From positions 5,830,501 to 5,894,500 of the forward strand of contig JAKNDB010000087.1 in NCBI GenBank assembly GCA_024305405.1: a DNA stretch of 64,000 bases, written 5' to 3'. The notes under the pieces were generated by a model. It was not told where the DNA came from, did no database searches, and saw only the letters and a list, made by a program, of their open reading frames with translations. Origin of the DNA: Dirofilaria immitis. Lineage: Eukaryota; Nematoda; Chromadorea; Rhabditida; Onchocercidae. Positions within the stretch are counted from its first letter, which is position 1, and the number at the start of each line of letters is the position of its first letter. The translations under genes were made by a program, and so were the position numbers. Positions 19,806 to 33,757 of this stretch are shown here, in pieces.

Positions 19806-22800
19806 ATGGCACTAGCTGCATCAATTAATATAACAGATCATTCCACTGTCTCAGAATTCAATAGACAATCTGCCAAAGAATCCGAAAAGCAGGATGATGC
19901 AAGCAATTTGTCCAAGAAATCACCTGCTCAAAAGGTATCGCTATCTTTCACTAACGGCAAATTTCAATATGCTTTCTTTCCAGTTATAGCATCGCTATGA
20001 TTCCACTCTATTCAATTTCTGCGAAAGAGACTAGGACTTGGTTTACTTGTTCTATCTAAATATATTTTGATCATTGCCAACTTCAAGTTTTTCTTTTAGG
20101 ATTCAAGCCCAAAGCAGGCATCTCAGATATCTACTACGAATAAACAAACAGAAGCACAAAAGAGATTACCAATAATTAGCCCTGAATATGAAGGTGACAT
20201 TGGCCAAATTAAAATGGTTACATATGGAGCAAATGCTGATAATCCTCTGATAAATGGTGTACCGTTCTGGACTGTAGAAACTCCTTAGTGAGCTTAAAAG
20301 TTTTCTCCAAGATTGAAATGAGTTGATGAAATATAGGAAAAAAATTTATATTTTAATGATTTAGAATGTCCAAAAACTTATGTGTTGACAAATTAACAAC
20401 TTTCAGATTTCTCGTTTTTGTTTCTTTTATTTTTCTGACACGGAAATGACACATTAATTTGATAGAATGTTTTTGCTTCAATAAACATTTTATGAGAATG
20501 CCCTATTATTCCAGAATTCCTAATTTCAATATCTTATTAAAAAAGTTACTAGGAATAATATAGATGCAAGAATTTGGCTCAGCAATGGATCAACAGACAT
20601 TTCAATTTATTCTTAAATCCATAAATTTTTAGTGAAGAAGATGAAGTTACAGACGACGATTTGCCAGTTGATATAGATATTTTGGAAAAAGTTTGCATCG
20701 GAAAAAAGACACTTGATTCACGACCGTTCGAAAAAATTGAGTTTAATCCGTTCGGTCCAGTAGCCAAAATGAAAGCGGTTGCTTTTCAATCAATTGGTTT
20801 ATAAATTAGTATATATGTATATATAACTAAATTTGACTAAAATTTACCGTCAAATTTTAAATATCAAGCTGTAATTCACTGATATACTGTATTACTTTAC
20901 AAAAATAAAGTAATAATGTAATACTTGGAAGAAATTAAATAATTTTCAAAAGAATTAGACTAACTGAAAATCAAAAATTATCAAAAGAGCTAAAATCATG
21001 AACAAGTAAAATAACAAGCTAGTTACATCAAAAAGTGAAGGATGATCCATTATTCGATCGCGACACGATTTTGTTTTCAAATACTGTCGAGACGGTAATT
21101 CGATTACAACCTGAAGGTGATGAGAAGATAACACATCCTGTTGAACCATTGCCACGTCGCATTCGATGGGCTGACAAAATAAGTGTGACGACCTTTGATC
21201 CCAAAAATCGGCGTCCTAGAGAAGTGAATTTTTCTATTAAATTTATTACTTTTCGATTAATTTAATTTTTTCAGTTCTAACAATTTCATAGCGTCAACCA
21301 TATTTATTTACCAATCCAAGTGTTATCTAATGCTTCACAAATTTTTTCGATAATGTTAATTGCTTTAGTTTTTATCGTTGTAATAAAAATGAAACTTTCA
21401 ATGATAATATCATTATCATTCATTATTCATTATCATTTCAAATTTTACTGAAAAATTTTTCAAGCAGAAAGATTTCTTCATCTGCTTTATTTTTGTCTGT
21501 CTGCAGCTATCTTCTTAATGCAGAATAAGCTTGGCTTTTTGGTCTGAATTCATTTAGTTTATTTTCTAAACTGAATCCATGCTTGGGGAAAATTTTTTAT
21601 TAGATTAAGAAATTTAGAAATATGCTCGTTTTTCCAATTTTGTTAGAATATTAATTGGTTTTCACTTCCTACTTCACCTTGCAAATTTTTCGTATCTTTC
21701 GTACTGAAATTCTAGAAATTGATTCAGAATTTTTTCCGAAAAAAATTTTCTTGAAACTTAGATCTGGGGAAATGTAAATTTTATTTTACAGTTAAAAAGG
21801 ACTCTAATTTGAATTTTGAGAATTTTTGTTTGTCAGATTTTTCAGAAAGCAACTCATTTTTTTAGGTACATAAAGACTTTTTAATGGAAGAGACTTCAAA
21901 TTTTTTCGAAGTTAACAAACAGACGTATAAGTATTTTGCTCAAATATTTAAATTCATCTTTCAAAACATTTTGATAACGCAAAATCTGTTCGAGATCGAT
22001 AGCAGCACTTTTTAATCTCAAGTCCGCTGTTTAAGTTGGATATCGCATTCCTAGTACATCTACAATGTTTTGTAATCGCAAATCCTGAAATATTCTAATA
22101 GAGCATTTTGAGATCAAATTTGTTTTCGCAATAAAAGTCTTTCGAAATATTAGATCGATTAGCATGACTAATTTTCATTTTGACAAAATTTCATTATTTT
22201 ACTATTATTCTCAATTTTTAATTTTTTAATTTTATTTTATGTTCTTTATTAAAATCTATTTTATGGAAATGATTTAATACATTTTTCGAGTTTACTAGAT
22301 CACCATATAAATGAATGGTATGTCTGAATCGCTGTGAAGGTTAATCTTAGTTAGAAGTAATCCACTAGTTAAATTATGAGAAATAATATGAATATATTAT
22401 CCAAATATGATATGAGAAAGTAGTTAGTCATGAGTAAATATACATAGAATGCATGCATGATATGAAAGTAGTATTAGCATACAAGAGTGCCCGGCATTAA
22501 CTAGTCTCAGAAGACTCGGTGAAAGATGTCTAAAAGATTTATCTATTAGCATAAATCGGATTAACACTATTTATTCTGATGAATCTAATATCTATGGAAA
22601 CGACTGTCGTCGAATTAAAGTCCTTTTTTTTTCCTTTTTTCTGCATTCCCTTTTCGTAATAGGCTTATATATTTAATTTTATAATATATATATATATATA
22701 TATATGTTTGATGTTTTGTAGTATATATAATTTTGTTTATTCTGGAAACTTTTGAAACTTGGATATTGTTTTGTTGTCGACAATTTCTACTAGTGAGAAT

Positions 22801-23749
22801 GGTATAATGGAATAAATTGAAAATTGAATTCATTGTCAATAAATAATGAAATGGAAAATGAAGCATAATTTATCTAAGGATATAAAATCAAGCAAAAGAA
22901 AACTTTTCAACATTTAACAACTATTCCATTTCATTCATTCTGCTCTTATATTCTGAAAAATTTTAATTCATAAAATTAAATATAATCTAATTTCAATATA
23001 TTGCGTATTATATGAACAACTTTGCTTTTCAAAAGATTTTGCAAAAACGAACTTCTAGCGAATGATTTAATTATTCCTAATTAAATCAAATGAAAACGAA
23101 TTTAAAAGTAACTTTGCCTCACTTTTTCTAATTACTCAATTCTTGTAATTTTTTATCCATGTTTACAATTATGTAATTGTAAGAATGTATTAAAAATTTC
23201 AAGAACATAACAAAAGAGATTTTTTTCTTGAAATTCTTGCGTTTCAGTTGAGAATGATTCATTGTTTTTTAGTCAATATTTTTAGTATTTCGAATATAAG
23301 TTTTAAAATAATTTATTTACAATGAATAATTAATTATTCATTGTAAAAGATTTTTTCATTCTATAACCGTATAATTTTGCAAAAATAAAATATTCATCGG
23401 TAATGCTGAAATGACTTATTCTTTTTAACCCTGAATTATTCAATCTTAGTTATCAATTACAGAAATTGCAAATAGTCTTTTTACCTATTTAAAATTTTAC
23501 GCATCTACTAAGAGAAAAGTATTACTGAGTAGTAATTGGATGATTTTTAATTTTTATTACTATCACCTTTTAATTAATAATCGAATAAGATTCTTTTACG
23601 TTGCATATATTATCATTTGTTTTAGAATAATGGCTTGAAATGTTATCTAACAATAAATTGTGAGAAAGGTAATAAAATTGCAGGTGCGGATACCGAAAAT
23701 TGAGCCTCTGCGAAATATCGCTCGCGATAGATCACCGACTGTATGTTAA
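19806..23749 (+). CDS. unfamiliar intracellular-type protein with RVxF-like motif, five exons
   Basis: Exons: 19806-19934 (exon begins at 19796 after TTTTATAG), 20100-20287, 20633-20777, 21023-21223 and 23684-23749; 242 residues from Met19806, with phases matching at every junction. Seen: a polar N-terminus rich in Ser/Lys/Gln, then VPFWTVETPYEEDEVTDDD in the middle, CIGKKTLDSRPFEKIEFNPF, and a C-terminal PLPRRIRWADKISVTTFDP ending in RDRSPTVC. No signal peptide or membrane segment is visible. RRIRW fits the [RK]-x(0,1)-[VI]-x-[FW] docking motif by which many regulators bind protein phosphatase 1; a PP1 role is inference from this motif alone. The acceptor before exon 4 (21022) is weak, with little pyrimidine. 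The start could be earlier: the frame is open back to the acceptor at 19795 (Pro-Ser-Leu-Met) and may connect to the exons at 18.6-19.2 kb. Met19806 lies 10 nt after a splice acceptor, compatible with a trans-spliced start. Confidence 0.65.
21224..23683 (+). other. long intron of the 19.8-23.7 kb gene
   Basis: An AT-rich 2.46-kb intron. It contains a (TA)n microsatellite at about 22684-22705 and a small repeated TCATTATCATT block near 21405-21440. No nested gene recognised. Confidence 0.5.
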
Positions 23750-24315
23750 GAAAAATAAACATTTTCGAAGTAATGAAATTACTTCGATCTGAACAATACA
23801 GTTTCTGATCGAATTTAAAACTACGAATTGTGAATATTTCGAAATAATTAAATTGATTTCAGTTTTTTTTGTTTTCATATTTAATGGTATCTGTTTAATG
23901 CAGAATTGGATATCGCACTTCTAGGATGATATAGACATCTTTTTTCCGATTTCTCTTATTATTAATGTATCAAGAACGAGGAATATGATTAAATCTTTTC
24001 TTTTCACTTCGAAGTTTGCATGAAATACTTGCTTTTTATCAATTATTGTTCCATGATTTTATTACAGTTTTAATATATTAGAAGATAAAATGAAATATTT
24101 ATACTAAATTAATTTGTACTAAATACACTAATCAAAATTTAATACAATTAAATGGTTCTTATTTCTTTTCATATTTTTGAATAAAAATATGAGGAAGTAA
24201 AAAAGGAGTAAGAAGCTAAGCAGTATGACATCTAAGAAAATGAATATAAGGCATAGAATATTACATTATAGTTTTTGTCATCTAAACCAAAATTATTTAT
24301 TTAATATTGACGAAA

Positions 24316-24423
24316 ATTCAGTACAGCTGTTAAATCGTCGACGTTAATTGCTGTTTCCCATATGCAAATGATTTCATAGCAAAACCGAAACTAATTCGAC
24401 GTCAATAATTTCTGTACTGAATT
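24316..24423. repeat. imperfect 108-bp inverted repeat (hairpin)
   Basis: AATTCAGTACAG (24316-24327) is the exact reverse complement of CTGTACTGAATT (24412-24423). Inside, GTCGACGTTAATT and AATTCGACGTCAA pair only partly, leaving a loop of about 30-40 nt. It could be a short fold-back element or an RNA hairpin; pairing is not clean enough to call a microRNA. Confidence 0.5.
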
Positions 24424-25810
24424 ATGGCACAACAGTAGAAATTGGAGAGGCTAAAATTGCGAGAAAAGTCTGATTTTTATTACCTTTTTAGTAAAGCAAT
24501 ATAATGCAATATAGGTATTAAAGAAGAAGATTATAGCGACAATTTAGACAAATTCCAAAGAAGAAACGAATTTTAATGATTCTTTGAATTCCTCAAATTT
24601 TGATGACCATAATGCATTACATCATGATTAATAAAATATGACAGATGAATAATTATCTTTATCATTCCATATTGTTCAGTAATCCTTAGTTCCATTTTAT
24701 ATTTCTACATTAAAGTGAAAAGAAGAAATTGAAAATAATAAATGTTGTTTTCCAAATGGTGAAAAACTTTTAAAATTTTATTTTATTATAAACAAAAATT
24801 TTTCATTTTATTCATATGAACTGTGGCTGATAAAATCATATCAATGCTGAAAAATTCTATTTTCATTCTGTCCATTGTTTTCTTTCGTTGAAGAAACTTT
24901 ATATAGCAGTAATTTTCCCTTCTTCTCTTTAACTATTGGAATAAAATTAGAAAATAAGCTTCATAGCTGCTTATCATTATTCATTCATGTTTTTTCTTCG
25001 GGCAAAATACATTTCATTAAAATTTTTACATCGCTAATTAAAGTATTCAATCAATTAATCAGTCAATCAAAGTAACTTCTTTTTGAGATAATCAAATGCA
25101 TATCTTAATTATCTCTCTGAAACAGAATTGTTGAATACAATTTTTCTTAGTCGAATAGCAAATTTGTCAGTTTTTTATTTGGCAGTTAAAAGCTGTTTGT
25201 ACTTAGAAAAAGCTGTGATGAAATAATTGTAATTAATTTGTAAGCCATTACAATGTAACATTTTTACTTAATCTTCCATCAGCGATCAATAATTGTAAAA
25301 TGATTTAAACAGTTTCTTTCGAATATTTACGATAAGAAAGTAGTGTAGTTTTTGATCTAGTCTATTTACCTGCAAGGTATTTGCTCTTCGTAACAACAAC
25401 AGCACGGACTCACAATCCACTAATTTTCTGATTCCTTCGGATTCTGAGGAACATTCCAAAGATTAATTAGGAAGGAGCAGAAAGAAGAATATGCAATCTT
25501 ATTTTCGTCAACTAAGCTCTTATCATCAACATTATTTATCAAATTTGATACTCTTTAGCAGTGATGCAATCAGGCGTTAGTAGAGTGTAGTCATTGTAGT
25601 CATTTCGAATTTTATTTGATAGCGTAGCCAAAAATGGCAATGACGGTCCTATGTCCAATGGGCGGTCTTTGTTGTTTATTTAAAAGGAACACTTTTTAGC
25701 AATCACTTTCAAATCACTTTTATTGAAACGTTTATCGATACCAAGCACTTTTGAATTATCGCTTGCACTTATTTCAACGATATCTTTTCTCTGTCATTGC
25801 TGCAATTATC

Positions 25811-25960
25811 AGGGTCAATATCATAACATTAAGGATGATTCATATCGTTATGTCCGTGGATGATATCTCGATTGTTGCTGAATCTCATCGTTCAGCAGAA
25901 CAGAAGGATCGATTTGGAAATGTTCGTTTAAGTGTTACCAGACGAAATCAATCAAAATGA
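25811..25960 (+). CDS. possible terminal exon of an unknown gene
   Basis: After ATTATCAG (ending about 25812) a frame runs to TGA at 25958-25960. Its end, MSVDDISIVAESHRSAEQKD followed by RFGNVRLSVTRRNQSK, has the polar, balanced composition of real protein in a region that is otherwise AT-rich noise. No family recognised, and upstream exons were not found; a GC-richer patch at 25635-25675 is a candidate. In the first part an alternative frame (GQYHNIKDDSYRYVR) is equally protein-like, so another one-base slip is possible. Confidence 0.3.
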   Translation, partial: RVNIITLRMIHIVMSVDDISIVAESHRSAEQKDRFGNVRLSVTRRNQSK

Positions 25961-28332
25961 AATCCAAAACCCAAGATAATTTCCTCTGTACATTTTATAA
26001 ATGAAGGGCAATAATATATTATACACACTGCAGACTATCCAATCTTCGTGGACAAGAAGATCGCAGAATATCAGATCAATCTGTTGAAGCTCTCTCTTCG
26101 TTTATCACTCAATAAGTGATTCTTGGCTGAAGAATTTTGCTCCACTGCTGTTAATAATTGTACTGTATTGTATTTTCTTCCGCTCCAAATCGCCATTGTT
26201 ATGTAGTACTATATTACAACACCGCGTTTAAATTGTTCATTTCAATTGTGCATTTATTAAAAATAATAGGGTTTAATATAATAAGGTGTAATATTTAAAA
26301 ACAAAAACAGTCAGTGACCTTTGACACTTCAAAATTTCTTTTCTTTCCCGAAGCCGTTAATTAGAGTAAGAACAAAGCGACTTAATATATTTCTTCTATA
26401 GAATCATTTATTTATTACAACTTACTCCGATTTGCTATTGTTACGGCAGTCGTTTTAAACGATCTCATTCTTAGTCACTTCGTGAGATGAGCTCTCGCTA
26501 CATTTGTATACATTGAATCTTACTGATAATATTTATAATTGTATATATATGCAAAACAAATTGGAAAATAAATTGTATGAAGTGAACATATTTATCTAAT
26601 GTCATATCGATACCAAACTACTATTTCAGGTTGGAATTAACATACGATCTTGGGACTTTAAAATTATTGAGAATATAATGATGTTATAATTGCAGCATAA
26701 ATAACTTCATAATCATCAATTTCAACAAGAGAATATGATGGCTAACGATGTTCGTTTAGCGAACTGATAGCATTAATTAATAAATATTATAGAGGAACTA
26801 TTTATAATGCAAAAAAGTATATTTTTAACTTTAGATCATTTTATTCATCAAAACATTTATGAGTGACATGAGAAGAATTATTAGTCTAATTAAACTAAAG
26901 TAATTAAATTACTGTAATCTTCGCCAGAAGATGAATCAAGAACTAAACATTTGGAGGAACAACTATGTTTTGAGTGATTCGGCATTTTTTATTATCTCAT
27001 TTTTTTCAAAATATGCTTATTTCATATGATAAGTCCAAATAGTAGAATAAATGAAAAGGTTTAATAATTTAATTACTTTCTTTGAGATGATGACTTGAAG
27101 AAATTCTTCGGCTTTAGGATTAAATCTGATACTTTTTTTTAGTTATGCCTTAATTAATCAGTGCATTTTTACGTATATAAGCTATATTCATAAGACTTCA
27201 TTATCTGTTTCGATAAGCATCGATTGTTCGGTTAGAAGAGCAGAATATCAGTCAGTTGAGAAATGAATTCTCAATGATTGGTTTTTAGATATCATCTCCA
27301 TCTGTGAAAGATCGATCTCTTCTAATATAGTTTCCCGATGCACTTAAATTGTATATATTGATTGTTTCACATCTAAATTTAATTATTGTTGTAATGAGAA
27401 GCAATTTGTCGAAAGATTATGCGCTCATGCGCTACAATCACCAATTAGAGTTACTTTTTTCAAAAGAATTTTTAACGAAGAGCGTAATTCACATCAATAA
27501 CAATATATATATATATATATATACATATATTTACCCATCACTTCTTTTTCATTTTTGATTTACTAAAGTAAAAATTTTGAAAAGTGAATGATTAAAGATA
27601 GAAATAGAAACATGGCACTTATAATTTGAAAAATAATTTAATTTAATCTGACAGAAAATATGATTTTATCATTAAATCATTTAGCCGAATAACATTCAGA
27701 AAGTGTGAATAATAGATTGACAGCAACTACCAAGATTTCTCAGGTCCAATTTAATTTCAGGCACAATCATTCATTTAACAAAAAGGAGTTGTTTTTGTGA
27801 GGTCACAGCCGTATGGAATTAATGTAAGAGTAATTTAATTAGTTAACATTAATCAGCTAAATTATTCCAAAAGAATAATTTATAACTGTTGCCATGAGAA
27901 ATATGAAATTGGTTTCTGCCATGATCGGTTACCATTTAAAATAAAAAATATTGCTACGACTAGCCAAAACCAGATAACTATCTGATTGGAAGTGTTCAAA
28001 CTTTATTTCAATATCAGTGTTTATCGTATATTTTATTTGCACATCATTCTAATTAAAAATGTTTATGATAATAATAAAGAAAATCACATAATAATTATTG
28101 CACAAGACAAAAATTATAATCTTTTGCGTTATTCCCAATTTTAATTTCAAAATATCCTTTCTTGATTCTTGTAAGTTTCGTGATAATGAAACGAAGAATC
28201 ATGCCTTTGTGTCGTTTAAAAAATCGAAATGTAATTACAGTGATTAAAATAATATATTTTTACTGAAATTTTTCGTTGAAAAACTTTGTTATCCGAATTA
28301 CTGTTTCATTGGCACTATCGTTACTGTTGTCA

Positions 28333-28862
28333 CCAGATCAACATTATTATCAATTAAACTGATATTGAATATGCAATGAGTCGAATGATGCATCATTTTA
28401 TTCAAAATCTTCAGATATATCTTGGAATTTGTATCTTTTTTGCTAGTGAAAACGCAACCAATAAACACTTTGTGCTTATTTAGATTAAAGTGTATAATTT
28501 GGCTGCTGATCAACATTTAATCAGTCATTTCTTTTTTGTTGAAAATTTAAATTGCGGCGCTGCAAACGTAAAAGACAAAAAGGCATAGAAAGTCAGCACC
28601 ACTTATCACTTTTGGAACTGATAACGCAGCACATGCACACGCAGCAAATGCTATACACACAAAATAATCTTGCCTATCATATACTTATCATTCATTTAAA
28701 ACCGATTAGTCTGATAACCAACAAAGTAAATGCATCTTGTTTAATTTTCCAATCTCTTTCATTCAAGTTTACAGTAATCTCGAGCGACTGTTTTTGGAAA
28801 AAATATTACTTTTTAATCCTTTTTTGCTATAATATTTTATAAATATGATGCCTACTGGCTTT
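28333..28862 (+). repeat. left arm of large inverted duplication
   Basis: About 530 bp that recurs in reverse complement at 29357-29890. The similarity begins near CCAGATCAACATTATTATCA and ends with ATGATGCCTACTGGCT. The arm contains a 96-codon open frame (28552-28842). Its counterpart in the other arm differs by separate 1- and 2-base indels near the start, so the frame is not evidently under protein selection. Confidence 0.9.
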
Positions 28863-29356
28863 CTCTTGAATAACTTAACTTTAAAGAAGTTTGAGGCAGA
28901 ATATTCTATTCATTTGCTTGCACCTTTAATTAATCTCTAAGTCCTTTCGCACGAAATACTTAAAAAGAATTTTTAATTTTTACATTTAAATCATTTGATT
29001 AAGCAAATGTATTAAGGAAAAAAAGAAATGTTGCATAGATATAGAAGAAAGAAATTTAAAAATTAACATCCATTAAACAACTTGATCATCGCATGTTGTG
29101 TCACCCAATATCTAAAACTAGAAAAAAATGGCATGGTTGATAATGAACTGGGCCTCAAAGTGTTTTTGATTATTCCCAAATGAAACTTCTCATTTTCTTA
29201 AAAGTGCCAATTGCTGCTTTTAATTTTTCATAATAACTTTTTTATTTTTCTTTTCGATGATATGCTGCAAAGCGACCTAATGATGAAGTAAAAATGTCAG
29301 CATATAAATAGAATATTTTATATCCTTGAAAGCATCTTTTTAACTATTTTAAAAAA
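28863..29356. other. spacer between inverted arms
   Basis: About 495 bp, AT-rich and not itself repeated. No open reading frame of note and no transposase signal seen. Confidence 0.6.
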
Positions 29357-29890
29357 AAGCCAGTAGGCATCATATTTATAAAATATTATAGCAAAAAAGG
29401 ATTAAAAAATAATATTTTTTCCAAAAACAGTCGCTCGAGATTACTGTAAACTTGAATGAAAGAGATTGGAAAATTAAACAAGATGCACTTACTTTCTTAG
29501 TTATCAGACTAATGGGTTTTAAATGAATGATAAGTATATGATAGGCAAGATTATTTTGTGTGTATAGCATTTGCTGCGTGTGCATGTGCTGCGTTATCAG
29601 TTCCAAAAGTGATAAGTGGTGCTGACATTTTCTATGCCTTTTTGTCTTTTTACGTTTGTAGCGCCGCAATTTAAATTTTCAACAAAAAGAAATGACTGAT
29701 TAAATGTTGATCAGCAGCCAAATTATACACTTTAATCTAAATAAATACAAAGTGTTTATTGATTGCGTTTTCACTAGCAAAAAAGATACAAATTCCAAGA
29801 TATATCTGAAGATTTTGAATAAAATGATGCATCATGCGACTCATCGCATATTCAACATCAATTCAGTTGATAATAATGCTGATCTGATAA
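29357..29890 (-). repeat. right arm of large inverted duplication
   Basis: Reverse-complement copy of 28333-28862 with scattered substitutions and a few small indels, clearly the same sequence over about 530 bp. Outside the arms the flanks are unrelated. A transcript across both arms would form a very long hairpin with a loop of about 495 nt. No terminal target-site duplication could be confirmed by eye. Confidence 0.9.
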
Positions 29891-32800
29891 TGGTAATAAC
29901 AAAAAAATGATGCTGAATAATTTTAGCCCCATTCGGATCAATATAACTCTTCTCTTTTCATTGTCCTTTAACATCTTAACCTTATTACTCGTAAAAATAG
30001 TTGCAAAAGATGAAAAATCTAAAATTTTGAAAATTTACAATCGTTTTAATGAATTATTTCAACATATATCACAGAGTGTGAAACACTGAAAAAATAATGG
30101 ATTTCTGATTCAGATTCTCTTTAGAAATTATTTATCCTTATTTATAAATGATGTACTAATTAAAAATGATGAGCTTGCATCACTGATTATTGTATAATAT
30201 TATCCAATGCGTTTAAAATACGCTGAAGCAGGATTTGATGATAGAAACGAACAATTGCAAGTTGTTACATTTTAATTTTTAATTTTTTCACTCTAAGTTA
30301 AGTGCCAATGATTATACCTTGTGTTGTTCAAAAAAAAAACAAAAAATCATTCAATGAATGACAGCGATCTCTTTGTTTAAAAATTCAAAAGCTGTGTTTG
30401 ATTTTCAGTTCATAATAAAATATAACTTTACAAAAAATCAACTCTCATTTGTAATATGAAGTCAGGAATTTTTTTGTTCAGAAATAAATGTAATCAAATC
30501 CGTAATCCGTCTCCTTAGTTTTTTCCGCTAATTAGAATTGCGGTAATATCGTCATATCCACTGGTATAAGTGATAAACAGAATTTCATTAAAGACTTTCA
30601 TAGATGGTAGGTATTTATATTTAACATAAAAATAGAAATAAAAACAGTTTTATAGTGAGAACAGACAATTTTAAACTCCGTTTAGACAGAATTTTTGCTA
30701 GTTTTTAATGCCAACTATTTTTTTTTGTAACGCTTTTACAAGTTAAATGTTCGAAAGTATCGCATTTGTCGCATTTCAAATCCTAAAGCATCAAATCTCT
30801 TATCAAAAAAGAGGAAAATGAATTTTAAACTAAAATCAAATTCACAATTCATTATGCATATTTTATGCAATATTGTACAAATTACAATAAAATGCCAGCA
30901 AAATGCATACAGTCCACTGTTTTGCGATGATTTATCGCCCATTAAGTTTTGCGAAACTTAAACATTAATCATCCCAGTGAAGTTATTCTGTGTACCAATA
31001 TGTTATTTGAATGAAGTTTTGGTGATACCGATATTGATTCAAATAATTCATCATAACTATGAAACATTTAATTGCAAGAAGTAGTCCAGCATTAACTTCA
31101 TCCAATAACATCATCGACAATTAGTTTAGTAAAATTTTCCACAAAGCAAGAAGTTAAAGGAAATTAATTTTTGAAAATTTGCGAATTATTTGACGCAAAC
31201 AAAAAATCTTTACTAAGCTCATTTTTGAAGAAAAGAAATATATAAATTGTAATATTCTTAATATGTAATAAAACTTCATTAACCGAATAAATCGAGATTT
31301 TTTCCACATTGCAGAGCTTTTTTTAAAAATAACGTCTCATTTTTTGAGGAATTTTGAAAGGGAAAAAAAAATCTAAAAAGCAAAAGAGCCAAAACTGCAA
31401 TGAACGACGATTCTAAAATGATGCTGAATAAAGTAAATGGTAATCTCCATAGAAATCTATCATGTATTTAAAATTGAAAATCTCTTAAAATCCTACATTT
31501 GAAAAAATGTTAGAAGCGATTACGTTTTCATATTGTTCAAACCAATATTCATTCATTATTCTTTTGTTTTTCCAGCAAACGTTCCAGAAGATTTTAGCAT
31601 GTAAAAAATAAATAAACCTCTGCTTACAGAGATCAAATTTCTTCCGCTTGAAAAAGTTCGTCAAAAGTTCATCCTTGATATACTGGCACGAGAATTTCAA
31701 AAATAATCTTAATATGTGAAAAACTAGGATCTTTATTTTACTGTCCTAAATATAACAATTCAAACGAGAAGAATTGTCTAATTTGTTCAAAATAAGGGAG
31801 GAAGCTGGGAACTAAATATGCAAAACTATAAATTCAAAAATATCATTTAGCGATTCAATAACAATTAATAAGAGATGAGTATTCGATAATAAAGGAAGAA
31901 TTCATTTATAAAGTAAACAGGGCAGATTGGAAAACTTGTAAATATGATTCATTTCAAAACAACACCAAGGAAATCAGAAAACTTTGATTATATTAAATTC
32001 TTTCAATGCTTTAAAGCATACTTAATCAGCATTTACATAACAAAGCAGACCAAAATCATAAAAACATATTTTGTTGCCAATTCCTTTTACGCATAAAATC
32101 ATAAATGTTTATTTATAAATTTAAAAAGAAATTTAAAGTTTTAATTTGCATAATTCTAACGTACTGATTTGAATACGATCAAAATGTTCTAAAAGAAAGC
32201 ATAAAATGTTGCTTATATTATTTATGGGCAGAACTACGATTATATAATGAATTGAAGTACTTAAATTAGGAAAGAAGAAATCTGTTTCTGAATTAAACCT
32301 AGAAAATCAAACACCAAAAAAATATTACTACGTGGCACAGAATAGAAACTCATTTAAATATGTTTAGACTGGAAAATAGTGAAAACAAAAGAATTACATC
32401 ATAATCCCATGCGTGGAAACGTCAGTTCTAAATTTCCTAGAATACCACTAAGATAATCGAGTGCTTTTGATAATAAATTCTAAAAACAGAACGCCTTGAT
32501 AATAATCCATGTTATTTATTAGTAAGAAACTATTTTTTTAAATTTTCTTTTTAAAAATATTTTGTATTTTCATCTAACATTAAAATTCCACTCTCAATTC
32601 TTATTTTAAGCATTCAAACAAGATTGATTGATTAAATTAGTAATTATTTTCAAATAAAATAATTTCTATTTTACATATAATTAGGAAACAAAAATTATAT
32701 TGCTGAAAGCTTCGTCTGATAGATCCAAAATAGTAATGTTTTAAAAAGTTCATAGAAATATGACAGGATTTAATGTAATAACACCGTTCCGAGAACTAAA

Positions 32801-33757
32801 CAAATGTTTCGACTTCTGCAGGTAATCCAATTATTCCGCAACTTATAGTTTTTGAAAAGCGTAAAAGAGAAAATTTTAAAATCTCAGTGAAGTTCATTTT
32901 GTGGGACTCAAATGCAGCAAAATCCTGAAATTCTCCATCATTTTTCAAGTATCCAAAAGAAATTTAAGAAAAGATTATTATACTTTATATTTTTAGCAAT
33001 ATTACTACACTTCCGACAAAAAATAGAAAAAGGAAATGAATTTTATGAAAGTGAATTATGACACAATAACTTCTTTCCAAAAATTCAATACAATCATTTC
33101 ATTTTCTTTGAATTGTCAAAAAACCGATTTTAGTAAATCAGCTACAAAATTAATTTTTTTATTAAACATACTGAAGAGATAGAATGGATTCCTCAGACTC
33201 ATTAATATTTTGTTTTAGAAAATCTTCATAATTCAAGATTTATGAAAATTAAAGGATATTTTCGTCATGAGAATTGGCAACTGTTTTTAAAAAAAAAAAA
33301 AATTGGAAATTGTTTATATTGAAGTAAAAAAATTCTCATAAAGTTAAAAATTTTTAAAGAGATTTTAATTCTAGGAGCTTAATTATAATTTTCTTTGCGC
33401 TACACTGCAATAATCATAAGCTCAAGATCAGAATCGTAATGACAGATTATGAATATAAAAAATTAGTTCTGATTAAAATAAACGAATTAGCTTAAAATTT
33501 GAAGAATTAATCAGAAAGATGAAATTTGAATTTTGTGAATTTTGAGAAGAGTAATATTCTCTAAACATATTGATTTTCTAGATTAAATTTCTAGTTATTA
33601 TAAGGAAATAATTGTGCATCAGGTTTGGTTTCAAGTAAGAATACTAATTTGCAATATATTCACCAATTTCCAGTTGATTTTTCATGTTATTATTGTTGTC
33701 CATATTTTTACTTTCTCCATACCTATCCCATTTGTATACCAGTGATTATTTTTATTA
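29891..33757. other. gene-poor AT-rich region
   Basis: Many short open frames (for example 30736-30942 and 31485-31700 on minus) but none with a recognisable motif or a matching splice partner. Contains an A14 run at 33289-33302. Nothing further supported. Confidence 0.4.

Larger units (their letters stand above)
23750..28332. other. gene-poor AT-rich region
   Basis: No confident gene. Items present are an imperfect hairpin at 24316-24423, a coding-like exon near 25811-25960 (separate entry) and a TA microsatellite at about 27502-27522. The rest is AT-rich with in-frame stops in all frames. Confidence 0.4.

Noticed and set aside
28552..29669. Near-identical 96- and 97-codon open frames in opposite orientation
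   Set aside because: They are the two arms of the inverted duplication. Separate 1- and 2-base indels change the frame locally and there is no recognisable domain.
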